This document shows, piece by piece, positions 22,571-33,309 of a DNA stretch of 64,000 nucleotides; the stretch's first letter is position 1, and each line of letters begins with the position of its first letter. Made by a program: the position numbers and the translations under genes. The stretch comes from Welwitschia mirabilis (Eukaryota; Gnetophyta; Gnetopsida; Welwitschiales). The notes beneath the pieces are model-generated. The model saw only the letters and a list, made by a program, of their open reading frames with translations. It had not been told where the DNA came from and did not search any database. Location of the stretch: the NCBI GenBank assembly GCA_051453625.1, contig JBOZIK010000001.1:271671809-271735808 (forward strand), in the 5' to 3' direction.

Positions 22571-22650
22571 GTGGAATAACTCGGGATAACTTGGGATAAC
22601 TCAGGATATCTTGGGACAACTCAGGACAAAGTGGGATAACTCAAGATAAA
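22571..22650. repeat. Ten-base tandem repeat, eight units
   Basis: Eight consecutive 10-mers close to TCGGGATAAC: GTGGAATAAC, TCGGGATAAC, TTGGGATAAC, TCAGGATATC, TTGGGACAAC, TCAGGACAAA, GTGGGATAAC, TCAAGATAAA. No indels between units. It lies between the dirigent pseudogene and the polypurine tract. Confidence 0.9.
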
Positions 22651-23190
22651 TCCAAGCAATTTTTATATAAAATACTATTACAAGAAATGTCTCATATCAC
22701 TTCTTATAATATCATTTTACATAAAATTGCATATCACATAAATTGATTGGAACAAGCCCTCAACTTAATTTTTAATTAAGGGAGTAGGTAAATTTTACCT
22801 TATAAAATACAATATTGATGCCTCTTTTAAACAATAGTATTTTTACACAATAATATTAATAATTTAGTCCCCTCTTAACTAATAGCATTTTTCAATATAC
22901 TCCCATTTAACATAATAAAACATAATTTTAATGTCATATTACCCTTAAATATTTTTAGTTATCTAACCTCATCACACAATGCTCCATGTCAACCTCTCTC
23001 AGCATCTTCATATGCCTCATCGTAGCCTTATTGAATCTAAATAATGTTATGGTAGTCCCCCAGAATGCACAACCATTAGTCCATTGACTACCCTTTAATC
23101 CTCAATATGTGAATTCATCATCAGTTCCCAATAAATGGCATCACTCCTAGCTGACTGTATTTTAGATACAATAATAGTCTAGTCTTTTAG

Positions 23191-23748
23191 CTAAAATAAC
23201 CAAACATAACATGCCAAATAATTTTCGCTAGCCTTCCATACCTTATTAAGGTTGAAAGTGTAAGCATGGAAGTAACAGAAAGTGAAGAAAAAGGTGCTAG
23301 TGCCACTAATGATGGACATCCCTAGCATTTCTAGTGAACTTTTATTGAATTATCTATGGATGAACATAAAATTCATAATCATCGTCAATCATGACTTCTT
23401 CTGACCTGCACATACATAAATTCTTTGCATGTAATCCAACATTTTTGACTTGGATTCAGATGTCTCTGTGAGAGGATTGTCAATGATCATGATTCTTCTA
23501 AACATCATTATCAATTGATTAGTTTGTGGAATCTTTGTAACCCTCATTGCTGATTTATTATTTCTAGTAATAATGTCATGGAAATAAAAGTAAAGATCTG
23601 TTCTCCTCTTCATTGTTGTAGTTGCTGGCATTTCTGCATCTATAGCAAATGATGCACCACACAAAAGGATGATATATATGAGTGCGAGGTCTATTGTGAC
23701 GCTGCCTTCTTCATCCTTGCATAGCTTTACTTTAGGAAAGCAATACAT
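23191..23748 (-). pseudogene. Dirigent-like protein pseudogene
   Basis: One continuous minus-strand frame of 185 codons, near the family length, with only two internal stops (TGA at 23,389-23,391, TAA at 23,350-23,352). A signal-peptide-like LALIYIILLCGASFAIDA is followed by TDLYFYFHDIITRNNKSAMR, IMIIDNPLTE and MQRIYVCAGQ, then MIMNFMFI, NKSSLEMLG and SIISGTSTFFFTFCYFHAYT; these are the dirigent landmarks LxFYxHDI, DDPLTE, GRAQGxYxxAGQ, NGSTLxxLG and GGTGxFRxARGYA. About ten residues before SIISGT are missing without a frame change. Dirigent proteins act in the cell wall, steering stereoselective coupling of monolignols in lignan and lignin formation. Lying between a primer-binding site and a polypurine tract on the same strand, it looks like cargo of the LTR element. 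No intron is seen, but most dirigent genes lack introns anyway. Confidence 0.85.
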
Positions 23749-24029
23749 GGGATATTTGATGGAGTTTTAAAACACAAATCCAAACTTCTGCATAATGATA
23801 CATTTGCTTTTTTGAGATTGATCTTCCTGGAAAAAATTTGTAAATGCATTTCCTATAATAGGTCCAAGGAAAAGAGTGCTATTTTTGTGTTATCAGTGAA
23901 AGTGTTCCACAGTAGAAAGTAATCCAAAAGCACTTTGATTGAGAGGGCATCTAGAGAAGGTGAAGGTCTCAGATGAGATCTCTATTCTTGAACCTTTCTA
24001 ACTTCTTTAATTTCCATTTCTTGACCATA

Positions 24030-24395
24030 AAAGCAAGTTCTTTTTTTTTTTTTGAATTTTGAGTTCCTTAATGATGATGAAGATGCTATGAAAATGGAAA
24101 ATGCAGCTTCTTCAGCACCATTCAAACATTCTGAAACCACCCAAAAAGTCTCCCAGGNNNNNNNNNNNNNNNNNNNNNNNNNNNNNNNNNNNNNNNNNNN
24201 NNNNNNNNNNNNNNNNNNNNNNNNNNNNNNNNNNNNNNNNNNNNNNNNNNNNNNNNNCCATAAAAGCAAGTTCTTTTTTTTTTTTTTTTTGAATTTTGAG
24301 TTCCTTAATGATGATGAAGATGCTATGAAAATGGAAAATGCAGCTTATTCAGCACCATTCAAACATTCTGAAACCACCCAAAAAGTCTCCCAGGT
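24030..24395 (+). repeat. Contig-end duplication around a 100-N gap
   Basis: The roughly 130 bases before the gap (ending at 24,157) recur after it (24,258-24,395) with only the length of a poly-T run and a couple of bases changed. Such near identity next to a gap of standard size points to two overlapping contig ends that were not merged, not to a biological repeat. Confidence 0.85.
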
Positions 24396-24399
24396 TTTT

Positions 24400-24410
24400 C
24401 TCTGATACCA
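24400..24410 (-). other. Primer-binding site of the dirigent-carrying element
   Basis: Minus-strand TGGTATCAGAG, complementary to the 3' end of initiator tRNA-Met, the usual copia primer. Two bases separate it from the LTR end at 24,413. Confidence 0.7.
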
Positions 24411-24412
24411 TT

Positions 24413-24721
24413 TGTGGGATTTGGAAATCCTAAAGTGTGGATCATACCTTAAACTGGGATAAATTCCTAGGGAGCTTGAATGATTATGCAATTAAGATAG
24501 CTTAATGTNNNNNNNNNNNNNNNNNNNNNNNNNNNNNNNNNNNNNNNNNNNNNNNNNNNNNNNNNNNNNNNNNNNNNNNNNNNNNNNNNNNNNNNNNNNN
24601 NNNNNNNNNNNNNNNNNNNNNNNNNNNNNNNNNNNNNNNNNATTATTTATCTTATTTATGTTTTTAAATATTTCTTTTAAGATATTATATTGATTGAAAG
24701 AAAAATATGAATTGAAAATGA
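24413..24721 (-). repeat. 5' LTR of the dirigent-carrying element, partial
   Basis: Homologous to 21,232-21,297 over its first 66 bases; a 133-N run (24,509-24,641) hides the next part. The segment 24,642-24,721 has no convincing match in the 3' LTR, so where this LTR ends is unresolved. The chromovirus target duplication starts at 24,722. Confidence 0.5.
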
Positions 24722-24726
24722 CTTAA
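24722..24726 (+). other. Target-site duplication of the plus-strand chromovirus, left
   Basis: CTTAA immediately before the 5' LTR; the same five bases follow the 3' LTR at 37,621-37,625. Confidence 0.85.
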
Positions 24727-26881
24727 AATCACATCCAAACTATCAAGGTTCAGAAACTTAACCTAAAAGTTTAAATTGAAATAAATTTTATTGTTATAAA
24801 TCTTTAAGTTTTTTAAATTATTTCATATATTTTAAGATTTTTGGTATGCAATTTTAATTATGAAAATTCTATGCAATAACATCTCTCATATTGTAGTAAT
24901 TATAAATTTGCCCTTATTAAAAATTCTTATGATTAATTATGATTGTTGTGATTAGAAATTTTATAATTATTGCATTTATATCTGAAAAATAGTTTACTTA
25001 TGGTTTTTAAAAAATTATTATTATTGTATTATCTACATGATAAAATTTGATATTTATTGTTATAATATTAATGCACCCAGAGGCCTAGCAAGAGATAACA
25101 TAAGGATGATTACCATATCTTTACTAACTTCTACCACCTCAACCATCATCCATCATGATGTTTTATCTTCACATATGTAGAATTCTAGCTTTTACCACCT
25201 TGACCATACTTCCTTCTAATGTTTTTTCTTCATATTTTCATGACCCTATGTCTTCCACCAAACTTTAGTTGTAAATACCCTCTATTCCCTTTCATGTCAT
25301 TATCATTTCTGGAGTCACCTTTCCTACTAAACTTTGGAGCCTTATTAAGACTTAAAACTTTTAACCTTGGAATCTTTGAAGTCCTTAAATCTTATTGGGT
25401 ATGTTTCTATGATATTTTTCTTATAAAGTTTTATAGCTTAATATATTTTGCTATATGGTTCATGTTTTCTTTTAATTTCTTCTTGTACAATTTTTATGAT
25501 TTTGCAATTACTTCTTGTATGGTTATGGACTTCATTACATTTTTGTATGATTTTTCATTTATCATTTAGTTCTTGTAAAGTTCTTATATCTTGCATCTTG
25601 ATTATCTTTACATATTATTTAATAGTTTCTTACCTTATTCATACTTCATACACATTGCATTAATATTTTTCTTAAGTACTTGTATCACAACCATTATCAT
25701 TTTATCAAATCTTTCTGATGAGTTTTTGATTAATTTGTTTTGATTATTGACCTCAGCTAATGATTTGTAAACAAGATTCTCTTTGACCAAGGTAACAAGT
25801 TGTTCAAACTTTAGGGAAAGATGCACTTTAAAGGGAGTTCCAAGGCCATGGGACCAAATGTCTAGGATGAATATGGAAAATGAGACAAAATCATCATTTA
25901 TCCCTCTTGGATTATGTGCAACTGAATTACTGAAATATATTATGATGTAATAGCAAAGAAGATTAATTTAAATGGATTCTTAGTCTTCTTGATTTAATCT
26001 TGATAATTCTTTTTACTTGGGAATCCTTATCATTCTAAACCCTTGCCATGGATAATACTGGGAATTATGAAGGTTAACCATTCCTCTTGTGTAAGAAATG
26101 TCTTAAGGAATAAGACAGAGAAGAGTTAAAGATGGATGTCCTCGGTGTGATTTAATTTTTATAGAAGCATTTTGTATTATTGGATTTATTATAGGAGTTA
26201 ATTGTTGTAAATTTGCTTTTGGAAGCTTTTGTAATATGGTTATTATAATGACTTATTTACTTGAGGCATGAATACTTTTCATACATAAATAATGTTTTCT
26301 TGTTATATTTATGGATAAGTTTACATATATTTTTATTGAAACATGCATCAGTTTTTATTATCAATGTTTATATTTTCATGGAGTGACTACATGATAATGA
26401 GGAAAATTTCCAAGTTATAGTTTAATTTTATTTCTGTTTAAGATCAGAATCGACAAGGATATATAAGTGAATTTCATGGAAGATTAAGTTAACATAAATT
26501 GGGATACAAGTTTTAGTAATACAAATTTAAATTAACTTATTTAATTCTAGAAATAGAAAGTAGGAGGATTAATAATAGATAATTAATATTAGACCATCGA
26601 GATATTAGTATAAGCATAATATGGTTTAGAAAAATCTTTATTAAGGTTAAAAATAATAGAATGTCCTTCTTAAAGATTTGAATGTATGAACTAATACTCC
26701 ACTATCTTATCATACTAGACATTACACTAATATCAATGCTAAATACTTCTATAAGTGATCATATTTCTTCTGATAGATGAGTTTTATAGGTTACCTCTCC
26801 AGTCATCATTGCTCAATGCTATCACATTTTAGGGTAGTCACTCCTCAACATTTTCTATTCTTGTATAGTGCATCTCTCTTT

Positions 26882-26964
26882 TGTCATTGTATTTGCATGT
26901 AAGGAAAAATTTAGGATCATTCTGTCATTGTATTTGCAAGTAAAGGAAAAATTTAGGATCATTG
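26882..26964 (+). repeat. 41-bp tandem duplication private to the 5' LTR
   Basis: TGTCATTGTATTTGCATGTA begins at 26,882 and recurs at 26,923 with one substitution and one inserted A in the copy. The 3' LTR has a single copy at the matching place (about 35,430-35,470). It therefore arose after insertion of the element. Confidence 0.8.
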
Positions 26965-28126
26965 TCCTTCTGGCACCTTTAATGTCATTGGATCTTAACA
27001 ACCTATCTACTTCTCTGCTATGCCTTGGTTCTTAAAGTGCCTTTCTCTTCTACCAATAGCTTATGCCTACCTTCATAGTAACATCTTCATTAACTATGCT
27101 ACCTTATTTGGTGTTCTTCTCCTGCTGTCCTCCCTCTTGAATACTCCTTCCTGTGCTCTGTCTACCACTGTCTTTCTTCATCATTGACTTTATTTACTAA
27201 TAATAACCTTGAATGTTACCTTCAAATGCTAGTCCCTCTCTTTAGCAGCATTGGTTGGGAATCCATGTTCTGAGCGCAATGTTCTTTCATGGTTCTCCTT
27301 TTTTTCTCTCTCATGACATTTTTCATTCTTCTCCATGATGCTCTAAGCCCTCACATGATTAACCTCCATCTTAAGGCACATTATGACGTTGGTCCTACAT
27401 GAGTGTATAGCTGATAAGACATTTAACCTAAACTCTTAACTACTTTGATTCTATTCGTAACTTTATGAAAAGGTTCCACTATGGAAAATAGAATTTCTAC
27501 AAGGTAAGAATTAGTTCTTTCACTAATTTAATTAATGCATTTTCATGATTTCTTTTCCCTGTTCTTATGAAAAAGCCTCTTCACTTTCCTCCTCCTGAAT
27601 CGTATCCTTTTAGCATTAAAACATTTCACAATATGTTCACCCATCTATGCACTATCTATGTAGAGAATACAATAAGTCTGCCTTTTACCGTTTCTCCCCC
27701 CTTCTAACTATGTTTGTAGGTGTTTTTCTAACACTATCACAAAGAAGATGTTTACTATCTCTCTGTTAAGAATGTGTCTTCCTCACCTTCAATTTGGTTC
27801 TCTTCTACAGAATGTATCTTTTTCTTTCACTGTGTGTCTTATGCCCATTACATGTACTATGCCTAGACCTTACTAAAAAATGCATCTCATCATTAATGGA
27901 TTGACATTATCAAAATGCAAAAGCATGTTTACAGAAACACATATCCTAAAATGAATTTGTGTCCATGCCTTAATGCTAGTGAATTGCTTGCCTTTCTTCT
28001 TCAACGTTTAGCATTTTCTAAAATTATCAATCCATTCCATGTAGTAGACTTTTCTTAGGTTGTAACCTTCCTTAAGTTCAATTTTTTCCATTGCCATTAA
28101 TGAGTAATCTATGTTTGTCACCTAAT

Positions 28127-28350
28127 GCATGTATTTTTTCCTCTTCCTCTGCTTGATCTTCCTTCCACAATGTGTGTCTTTCACTACTGCTATATGTCTG
28201 ACATCTGTTGCACATGTCTTTCCCCTTTTCTCCTACTTAATCTCACTTCATAATGCACATCCCTCTCTCCTACTGTGTGTCTACCACCTGTTGCACACAT
28301 TTCTTGCACTTCCGTGGCTCTCCTTCCACCAACATAGTGCATCCAAACCT
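28127..28350 (+). repeat. 83-bp tandem repeat in the 5' LTR
   Basis: Units start at 28,127, 28,210 and 28,293; the third is partial. Each contains a pyrimidine-rich core and CCACCTGTTGCACA-like junctions. The pattern explains the Phe/Leu/Cys/His-rich open frames here. Confidence 0.75.
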
Positions 28351-29093
28351 TACTGCTTTCTCTTCTATTGTTCTACATGCGTACAACTACTTTTTTTCAT
28401 CATGTGCAATATTCTTAATTTTCATGCACTTCTTTATTCATGTTTACTCATTAGTTTACACATTAGATGATAACTGTCATATTTTAGTTATTAATGTATC
28501 TTAAGTGATTCTAATGGAGTTATTAAAGTAATCTTGAGTAGGTTCTTAATATTAGCATTTTATTATAGATCTTAAATAAAAATTTTACTCCCTTTAGTTA
28601 ATAGCTCAAATTAATAAAGGTTAAGTAGAATAGATTTCTCTCTAAGACATAGGCCAATGTAAATATTATAATCATAGCCATATAAGTGCTATGATCATAA
28701 CTAATTTTTTTGGACTATTTTTTTAAAAACTTACACATTTGTAATGAAAATTAGTTTATTGGTCAAAACATGAATTAATATTTCATATTAAACTTTATCA
28801 TTGTTGTGAATAACTAATAGGTTCCTTAATTTATAATGAAGATTATAATTATAAACATGATTACCTCATCCTTAGAGCCTATCTATATGGATTCACCTTT
28901 GTATAAGTTTTCCATTAGGTTATCAATATAAAATAAATATTCTAGCTAGGGATCATGCTTAATAAGTGGTAAATTTTTAACAAAGTTATTATACTATGCT
29001 TATCTTTAATCAAATAAATTATAGAAGCCTAGTTATTACATTTTGATACCCAAGCTACATGAAGTTTTAATGAAATTTAAGGACATTTCATTT

Positions 29094-29105
29094 TGGTATC
29101 AAAAC
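29094..29105 (+). other. Primer-binding site of the plus-strand chromovirus
   Basis: TGGTATCAAAAC, three bases after the LTR end, matches the initiator tRNA-Met site TGGTATCAGAGC with two G-to-A type changes; the following ACTAGG is also typical. Confidence 0.85.
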
Positions 29106-29175
29106 ACTAGGTTGTAATGTTAGGTTTTATAATTACTATGATTAATCATTTATAGATAAAATTGCCAGGTTAGAA

Positions 29176-30110
29176 ATGGCTCCAAGGAGAATAGTACCAC
29201 CACCCTTAGATATAAAATCCATATTAACCACTGTAAATCATTTGATAGATGATCTTTAGGATAGAAGAAGCAAAGAAGACATGGCCAAGAAGCTAATGAT
29301 ACAATTTAGGAATTCAAACCTCCCAACATTTATAGGATCTGATAATGTAGCTAAAGCAAAAGCCTGACTTATCTCTATAAATAAGAAACTAGAGCTATTG
29401 AACTTCACATCAGAACAAAAAGCCATCCTAGCTATGCACTAGCTTAGAAAGGATGTAGCTCTTTGTTGGGATGCAGAAAAGGCACAATCCACATTTCTAG
29501 CCCAACTGACTTGTGAGGACTTTAAGAATCATTATTAAGCTAGGTACAACTTGGAATATTACCAAACACTAAGGCAGAGGAATTCTACAATCTCAGGTAA
29601 GAATCTTTAAAAGTAGCTCAACATGAGAGTAAGTTTATGCAATTATTAAGATACATACTAGGAACAACTGGCCCTAGGATAGTGAAAATAAAAATATTGG
29701 TGGCTATCCTTCATCCTATTATTTAGAGGCAAGTCAAGTTATTTCAACCAAAGACTTTTGCAGAGGCCCCAGAGAAAGCCAAACTTACCGAAGAATCTTG
29801 GAATAATAACAGAAAATTCAAGGATAAACAACACTATCCACAGGATCAAAGGGGAACTCAACCTAGGAAAAGGTCTTTATTTAAGGAAATAGGTATAGCC
29901 ATAAATAGGAAATAACATGAAATAGTAAGAGTAAATAAGATTGAGGCAACACAACCCCATGAAAAAGGGGAGACACCTTGAGTACCACCAAAGGACATGC
30001 ATGCTATAGGGACTAGAGTCTAATATCCCAAAGTTGTTGGATGTTATAGCTATGAAGGAAATCATATGATTAGAAATTATTCTATAAAAAGAAAAAAGAA
30101 GGATGCACAT
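29176..30110 (+). pseudogene. Gag of the plus-strand chromovirus
   Basis: Opens at ATG 29,176 with MAPRRIVPPPLDIKSILTTV and continues through KLMIQFRNSNLPTFIGSDNV, LELLNFTSEQKAILAMH, LRKDVALCWDAEKAQST and EDFKNHY-x-ARYNLEYYQTL, the retrotransposon capsid pattern. A basic, Gln-rich stretch leads to a zinc knuckle at about 30,042-30,085, CYSYEGNHMIRNY, in which the second and third cysteines are Tyr (TGT to TAT) and the spacing is one residue short. At least seven in-frame stops. Confidence 0.85.
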
Positions 30111-30600
30111 AACAAGGTTGATGTCAAGAATTTATATGCATCAATACCTAAGGAGGACACTCAACCATTAATAATCTTGGAGATTATAGGTATATTATCT
30201 AATGTCTTTGTCAAAATTTTTACTAGATTCAAGAGTGATAAATTTCTTTATATCCTTTTTATTATCTCAGATGTTATTCACAAAAGTTCATACTAAAAAT
30301 GAAATAATTATAAAACTTTTCAATGATAGCATAATTAAGGATCTTGGCAAGATTTCTTTATGTGCTGTTGTTATTGAAGGTTATAGTTTTTAGACACAAT
30401 TCTTGATTTTGAAGTTGGAATGCTTTGATGTCATCTTAGGTATGATCTAGTTATGGGTAAATAAAGTATAAATAGATTGCTTTTCTTAACCTATCACTAA
30501 AAGATTATTAAGTAAAAAGAAATTTTGAAGAAAGTCAAGAGGGAGAGGATATTTACAATAGTTTGATTTCTTACTTCCCTCAAGTCTTAACTAGAAATTT
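30111..30600 (+). pseudogene. Protease of the plus-strand chromovirus
   Basis: The C-terminal half is recognisable: LKLECFDVILGMI, a stop, LWVNKVxIDCFSxPITKRLL, against the family's FDVILGMDWL. The active-site DSGA motif is not preserved; the corresponding place reads FVKIFTRFKSDKFLYIL. Short and heavily decayed. Confidence 0.6.
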
Positions 30601-30609
30601 CCATCATAC

Positions 30610-31490
30610 AAGTAGTAAGAAATTATGTGGATCTATTTCCTGAAGAGCTACTAGGTTGTCCTCCAAGTAGAAATGAAGATTTTGAGATAACTTTAAAGCC
30701 TAGCATTAAACCAATCTAGAGGACGCCTTATAGAATGTCTCCTATTTAACTAATAGAACTGAAAACATAAATAACTACTCTACTACATAAGGAATTGATT
30801 AAACCAGTTATATCATCTTGAGGTGCATCACTTCTCTTTGTTAAAAAGAATGATGATAGTCTAAGGATATGTGTGGACTATAGGATACTGAATAAAGTTA
30901 CTATTAGGAATAGCCACTCCTTATCTAGGATTGAGAATTTGTTTTATTAACTTAAGCATACACGAGTTTTATCCAAAATTGATCTTAAGTCAAGATATCA
31001 TTAGCTTATAATTAAAGAAGAAGACATTTACAAAACAACCTTTAGAACCAAGTATGATAATTATGAAATCATAGTAGTTTCTTTTGGTCTTACTAATGCA
31101 CCAACAACATTCATGATAGTAATGAATAACATATTTAGAGAATATCTAGATGACTTTGTTATGGTTTTCATTAATAATGTGTTAGTGTATTCTCCAAAAA
31201 AGGAAACTCATGAATATCACTTAAATATAGTATTGGATATCTTATAGAGAAATAACTTCTATGCTAATCCTGATAAGTGTGAGTTTTGGCTATCTAGGAT
31301 TAAATTCTTAGGTCATATTATATTAAAAGAAGGAATGTGTATCGATGATAAAAAGGTTTAAGCTATTGGAGATTGATATAACCCAAAATCAATAATAGAA
31401 ATAAGGAGTTTCCTTGGTCTTGTAGGATACTATAAAAGATTTATTAAAAACATTTCTAAGGTTGCTTCTTATTTAACCATACTTTTGAGG
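30610..31490 (+). pseudogene. Reverse transcriptase of the plus-strand chromovirus
   Basis: Text in order: [130 protein letters not shown] and KCEFWLSRIKFLGHIILKEG. The catalytic FIDD is FINN at 31,167-31,178: both aspartates are changed to Asn by G-to-A, so it is catalytically dead. One frame is kept over most of the length with stops at Gln and Trp positions. Confidence 0.92.
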
Positions 31491-31960
31491 CAACATAAAT
31501 AGTTTATTTGGATAGAACGATGTGATGAAGCTTTTTAGTCATTAAAATCAAATCTTGTACTAGCACTACTAATGAAAATACCAAAATCAAGAAAAACATA
31601 CATAGTGTACACATATGCCTGAAGTGAAGGATTAAGAGTAGTTTTAATGTAGGAAGGCATAGTGATAGCTTATGCATCTAGGAAAATAAGGAATCATGAA
31701 AAGAATTATCTTGTCCACGATTTTGAACTAGAAGCAATTATCCATGCACTAAAAATTTGGAGGCACTATCTTTATGATGAGAAGGTAGAAGTATGTTCAT
31801 TAACAATCCAATATAAATCTTAGGCAAAGAAGGTATGTAGAATTTCTATAGGATTATGATTTAACAGTAAACTATCATGTCAGAAAGACTAATATGATCA
31901 TAGATGCCTTAAGTAAAAGGAGGCATATACTATATAATATAATAGTAGATAATGATTTTT
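31491..31960 (+). pseudogene. RNase H of the plus-strand chromovirus
   Basis: KTYIVYTYA, a stop, SEGLRVVLM, then [40 protein letters not shown] and YDEKVEVCS follow the chromovirus RNase H (family: DASxxGLGxVLMQ, IAYASRQLKPHExNYPTHDL). The end of the domain, including the TDHKSL motif, is disrupted. Confidence 0.85.
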
Positions 31961-32079
31961 AACTAATGCTTTATAAAGCACAACAAAAATGCCCCCTTTA
32001 CAAGAAAGATGGAGAAACTAAAATGGAAGGATTTACAATTTCAAAATACTAGTCAGTATGTTATTTAGAGAAGATTGTA

Positions 32080-33010
32080 ATACTTGATGTGACAAAAATT
32101 AAAAACATTATTTTTGAATAATTCCATACAACTAAATACACTATTTAATTAGGAGTTAGTAAGATTTATTGAAATATTAAATAGTTCTATTGGTGGTCAA
32201 GAATCAATTTCAAAATTACAGATTACACAGTCAAATCCATTACTTATTAATTAGTCAAGCCTAAACATAAGCATATTTTAGGAATTTTATATTCCCATAG
32301 TATTTCAAAATGGAAATGCAAAATAGTTGGCATGGATTTTATCATAGGATTACCTAGAACAAAATAAGGTTATGATTACATATTGGTTATAATAGATCTT
32401 TTAACTAAGAGTACATACTTTTAGCCATTGAAAATAATAGATACAACTAAACAAATAGTAAGGAAATATGTTAGAAATATTGTTAAGATTCATGGAGCAA
32501 TCTTCCACCCTCAAACTGATGGACAAACAAAAAGAACTAATTAAATTTTAGAAGATTTATTAAGATTAGTTATTTTGGATTTTGGAGAATCATGATAAAA
32601 TCATTTGCCTCTTGCAGAATTCACTTATAATGATAGTTACCAAGGGTCAATTGAATGTAGACTGTTTGAAGCCTTGTATCAAAGAATGCATAGGACTTCA
32701 ATTTCTTAGTTTACTGTAGTGGATAAGAGGATAATTTAAGTTTTGTCTACTTATCACTTAGAAGGGAAGGTTAGGAAAATTAAGAAGAGACTTTAGATAG
32801 TTAAGTATAGGCAAATGAAATATGCAAATCAACATAGAAGAAATGTAAAATTCTAGGAAGGAGATCATGTACTTCTCAAGTGTTCCCCATTCAAGGGATT
32901 TTTTAGGTCTAGTAAGAAGGGTAAATTGACTCTAAGATTTAGAGGACCATATCAGATCTCTAGAAGAGTTGGATCCTTAGCATATGAATTAGCTTTACCA
33001 CCTTAGTTAT
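32080..33010 (+). pseudogene. Integrase of the plus-strand chromovirus
   Basis: Core text is SISKWKCKIVGMDFIIGLPR, GYDYILVIIDLLTKSTYF and IVRKYVRNIVKIHGA, then directly IFHPQTDGQTKRTN. About thirty residues between HGA and FHPQTDG are missing, including the second catalytic Asp, so this was a deletion as well as point decay. LLRLVILDFGES, LPLAEFTYNDSYQGSI, and the C-terminal GDHVLLKCSPFKGFF and LRFRGPYQISRRVGSLAYEL follow. Confidence 0.88.
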
Positions 33011-33039
33011 CCATGCTATATAATGTCTTTTTATTTATC

Positions 33040-33245
33040 ATAATGAAGGAAATGTATTTTTAATAAAACTAAGGTTATTCCAACTCAAGATGTAATTATC
33101 CTTTCTGACTACATTATAGAAGCTTAGTCTGAGAAGTTAGCTGATTAGAAGAAAAGAAGACTTAGAGTGAAGATAATTAAATTATATAAAGTTAAGTGAT
33201 TAGGGAAAATAAAAGATGAGGAAACATAGGAATTGAAAATGACAT
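33040..33245 (+). pseudogene. Chromodomain-like C terminus of the plus-strand chromovirus
   Basis: KTKVIPTQDVIILSDYIIEA, a stop, SEKLADxKKRRLRVKIIKLY, KVKxLGKIKDEETxELKM follows the order of the integrase chromodomain (family end: VKVLWxNHxxEEATWExEExM), with both tryptophans now TAG or TGA. Chromodomains direct such integrases to heterochromatin marks; this one is non-functional. Confidence 0.75.
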
Positions 33246-33295
33246 CTTGCAATGGAATCCTAAACTATTAATAAGTTACGAGAATAAAACCTCTT

Positions 33296-33309
33296 AAGGA
33301 GCGGAGTGA
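33296..33309 (+). other. Polypurine tract of the plus-strand chromovirus
   Basis: AAGGAGCGGAGTGA immediately before the 3' LTR start TGTCACATGC. Confidence 0.75.

Larger units (their letters stand above)
21232..24721 (-). mobile_element. Non-autonomous copia-type LTR element carrying a dirigent-protein pseudogene
   Basis: On the minus strand a tRNA-iMet-type primer-binding site (TGGTATCAGAG, 24,400-24,410) lies two bases inside an LTR end (...TCCCACA at 24,413). At the other end a G-rich polypurine tract, CAAGGGGGGG, is followed by TGTTGGAT, the classic start of a copia LTR, at 22,448. The LTR ends at 21,232-21,297 and 24,413-24,478 agree at about 57 of 66 bases. The internal part is only about 1.95 kb and has no gag, integrase or reverse transcriptase that I could recognise; its one coding unit is a dirigent gene in the same orientation. 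The right side of the 5' LTR is cut by a gap and by the chromovirus at 24,727. Confidence 0.65.
24727..29090 (+). repeat. 5' LTR of the plus-strand chromovirus, 4,364 bp
   Basis: Alignable along its length with 33,310-37,620. The expected TG start is decayed to AA (next bases TCACATCC against TCACATGC in the 3' LTR); the end is ...GGACATTTCA. It is 53 bp longer than its partner, most of which is explained by a 41-bp duplication at 26,882-26,964. Long open frames such as 25,219-25,569 and 28,129-28,504 are not conserved as proteins between the two LTRs. Confidence 0.92.

Noticed and set aside
24052-24405. Acidic plus-strand frame FEFLNDDEDAMKMENAASSA repeated twice
   Set aside because: It spans a gap and repeats because of a duplicated contig end; it is antisense to the leader of the dirigent-carrying element.
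28129-28504. Phe/Leu/Cys/His-rich frame of 113 codons, with a parallel at 36,600-36,991
   Set aside because: Produced by the 83-bp pyrimidine-rich tandem repeat in the LTRs; reading frame and protein are not conserved between the two LTRs.
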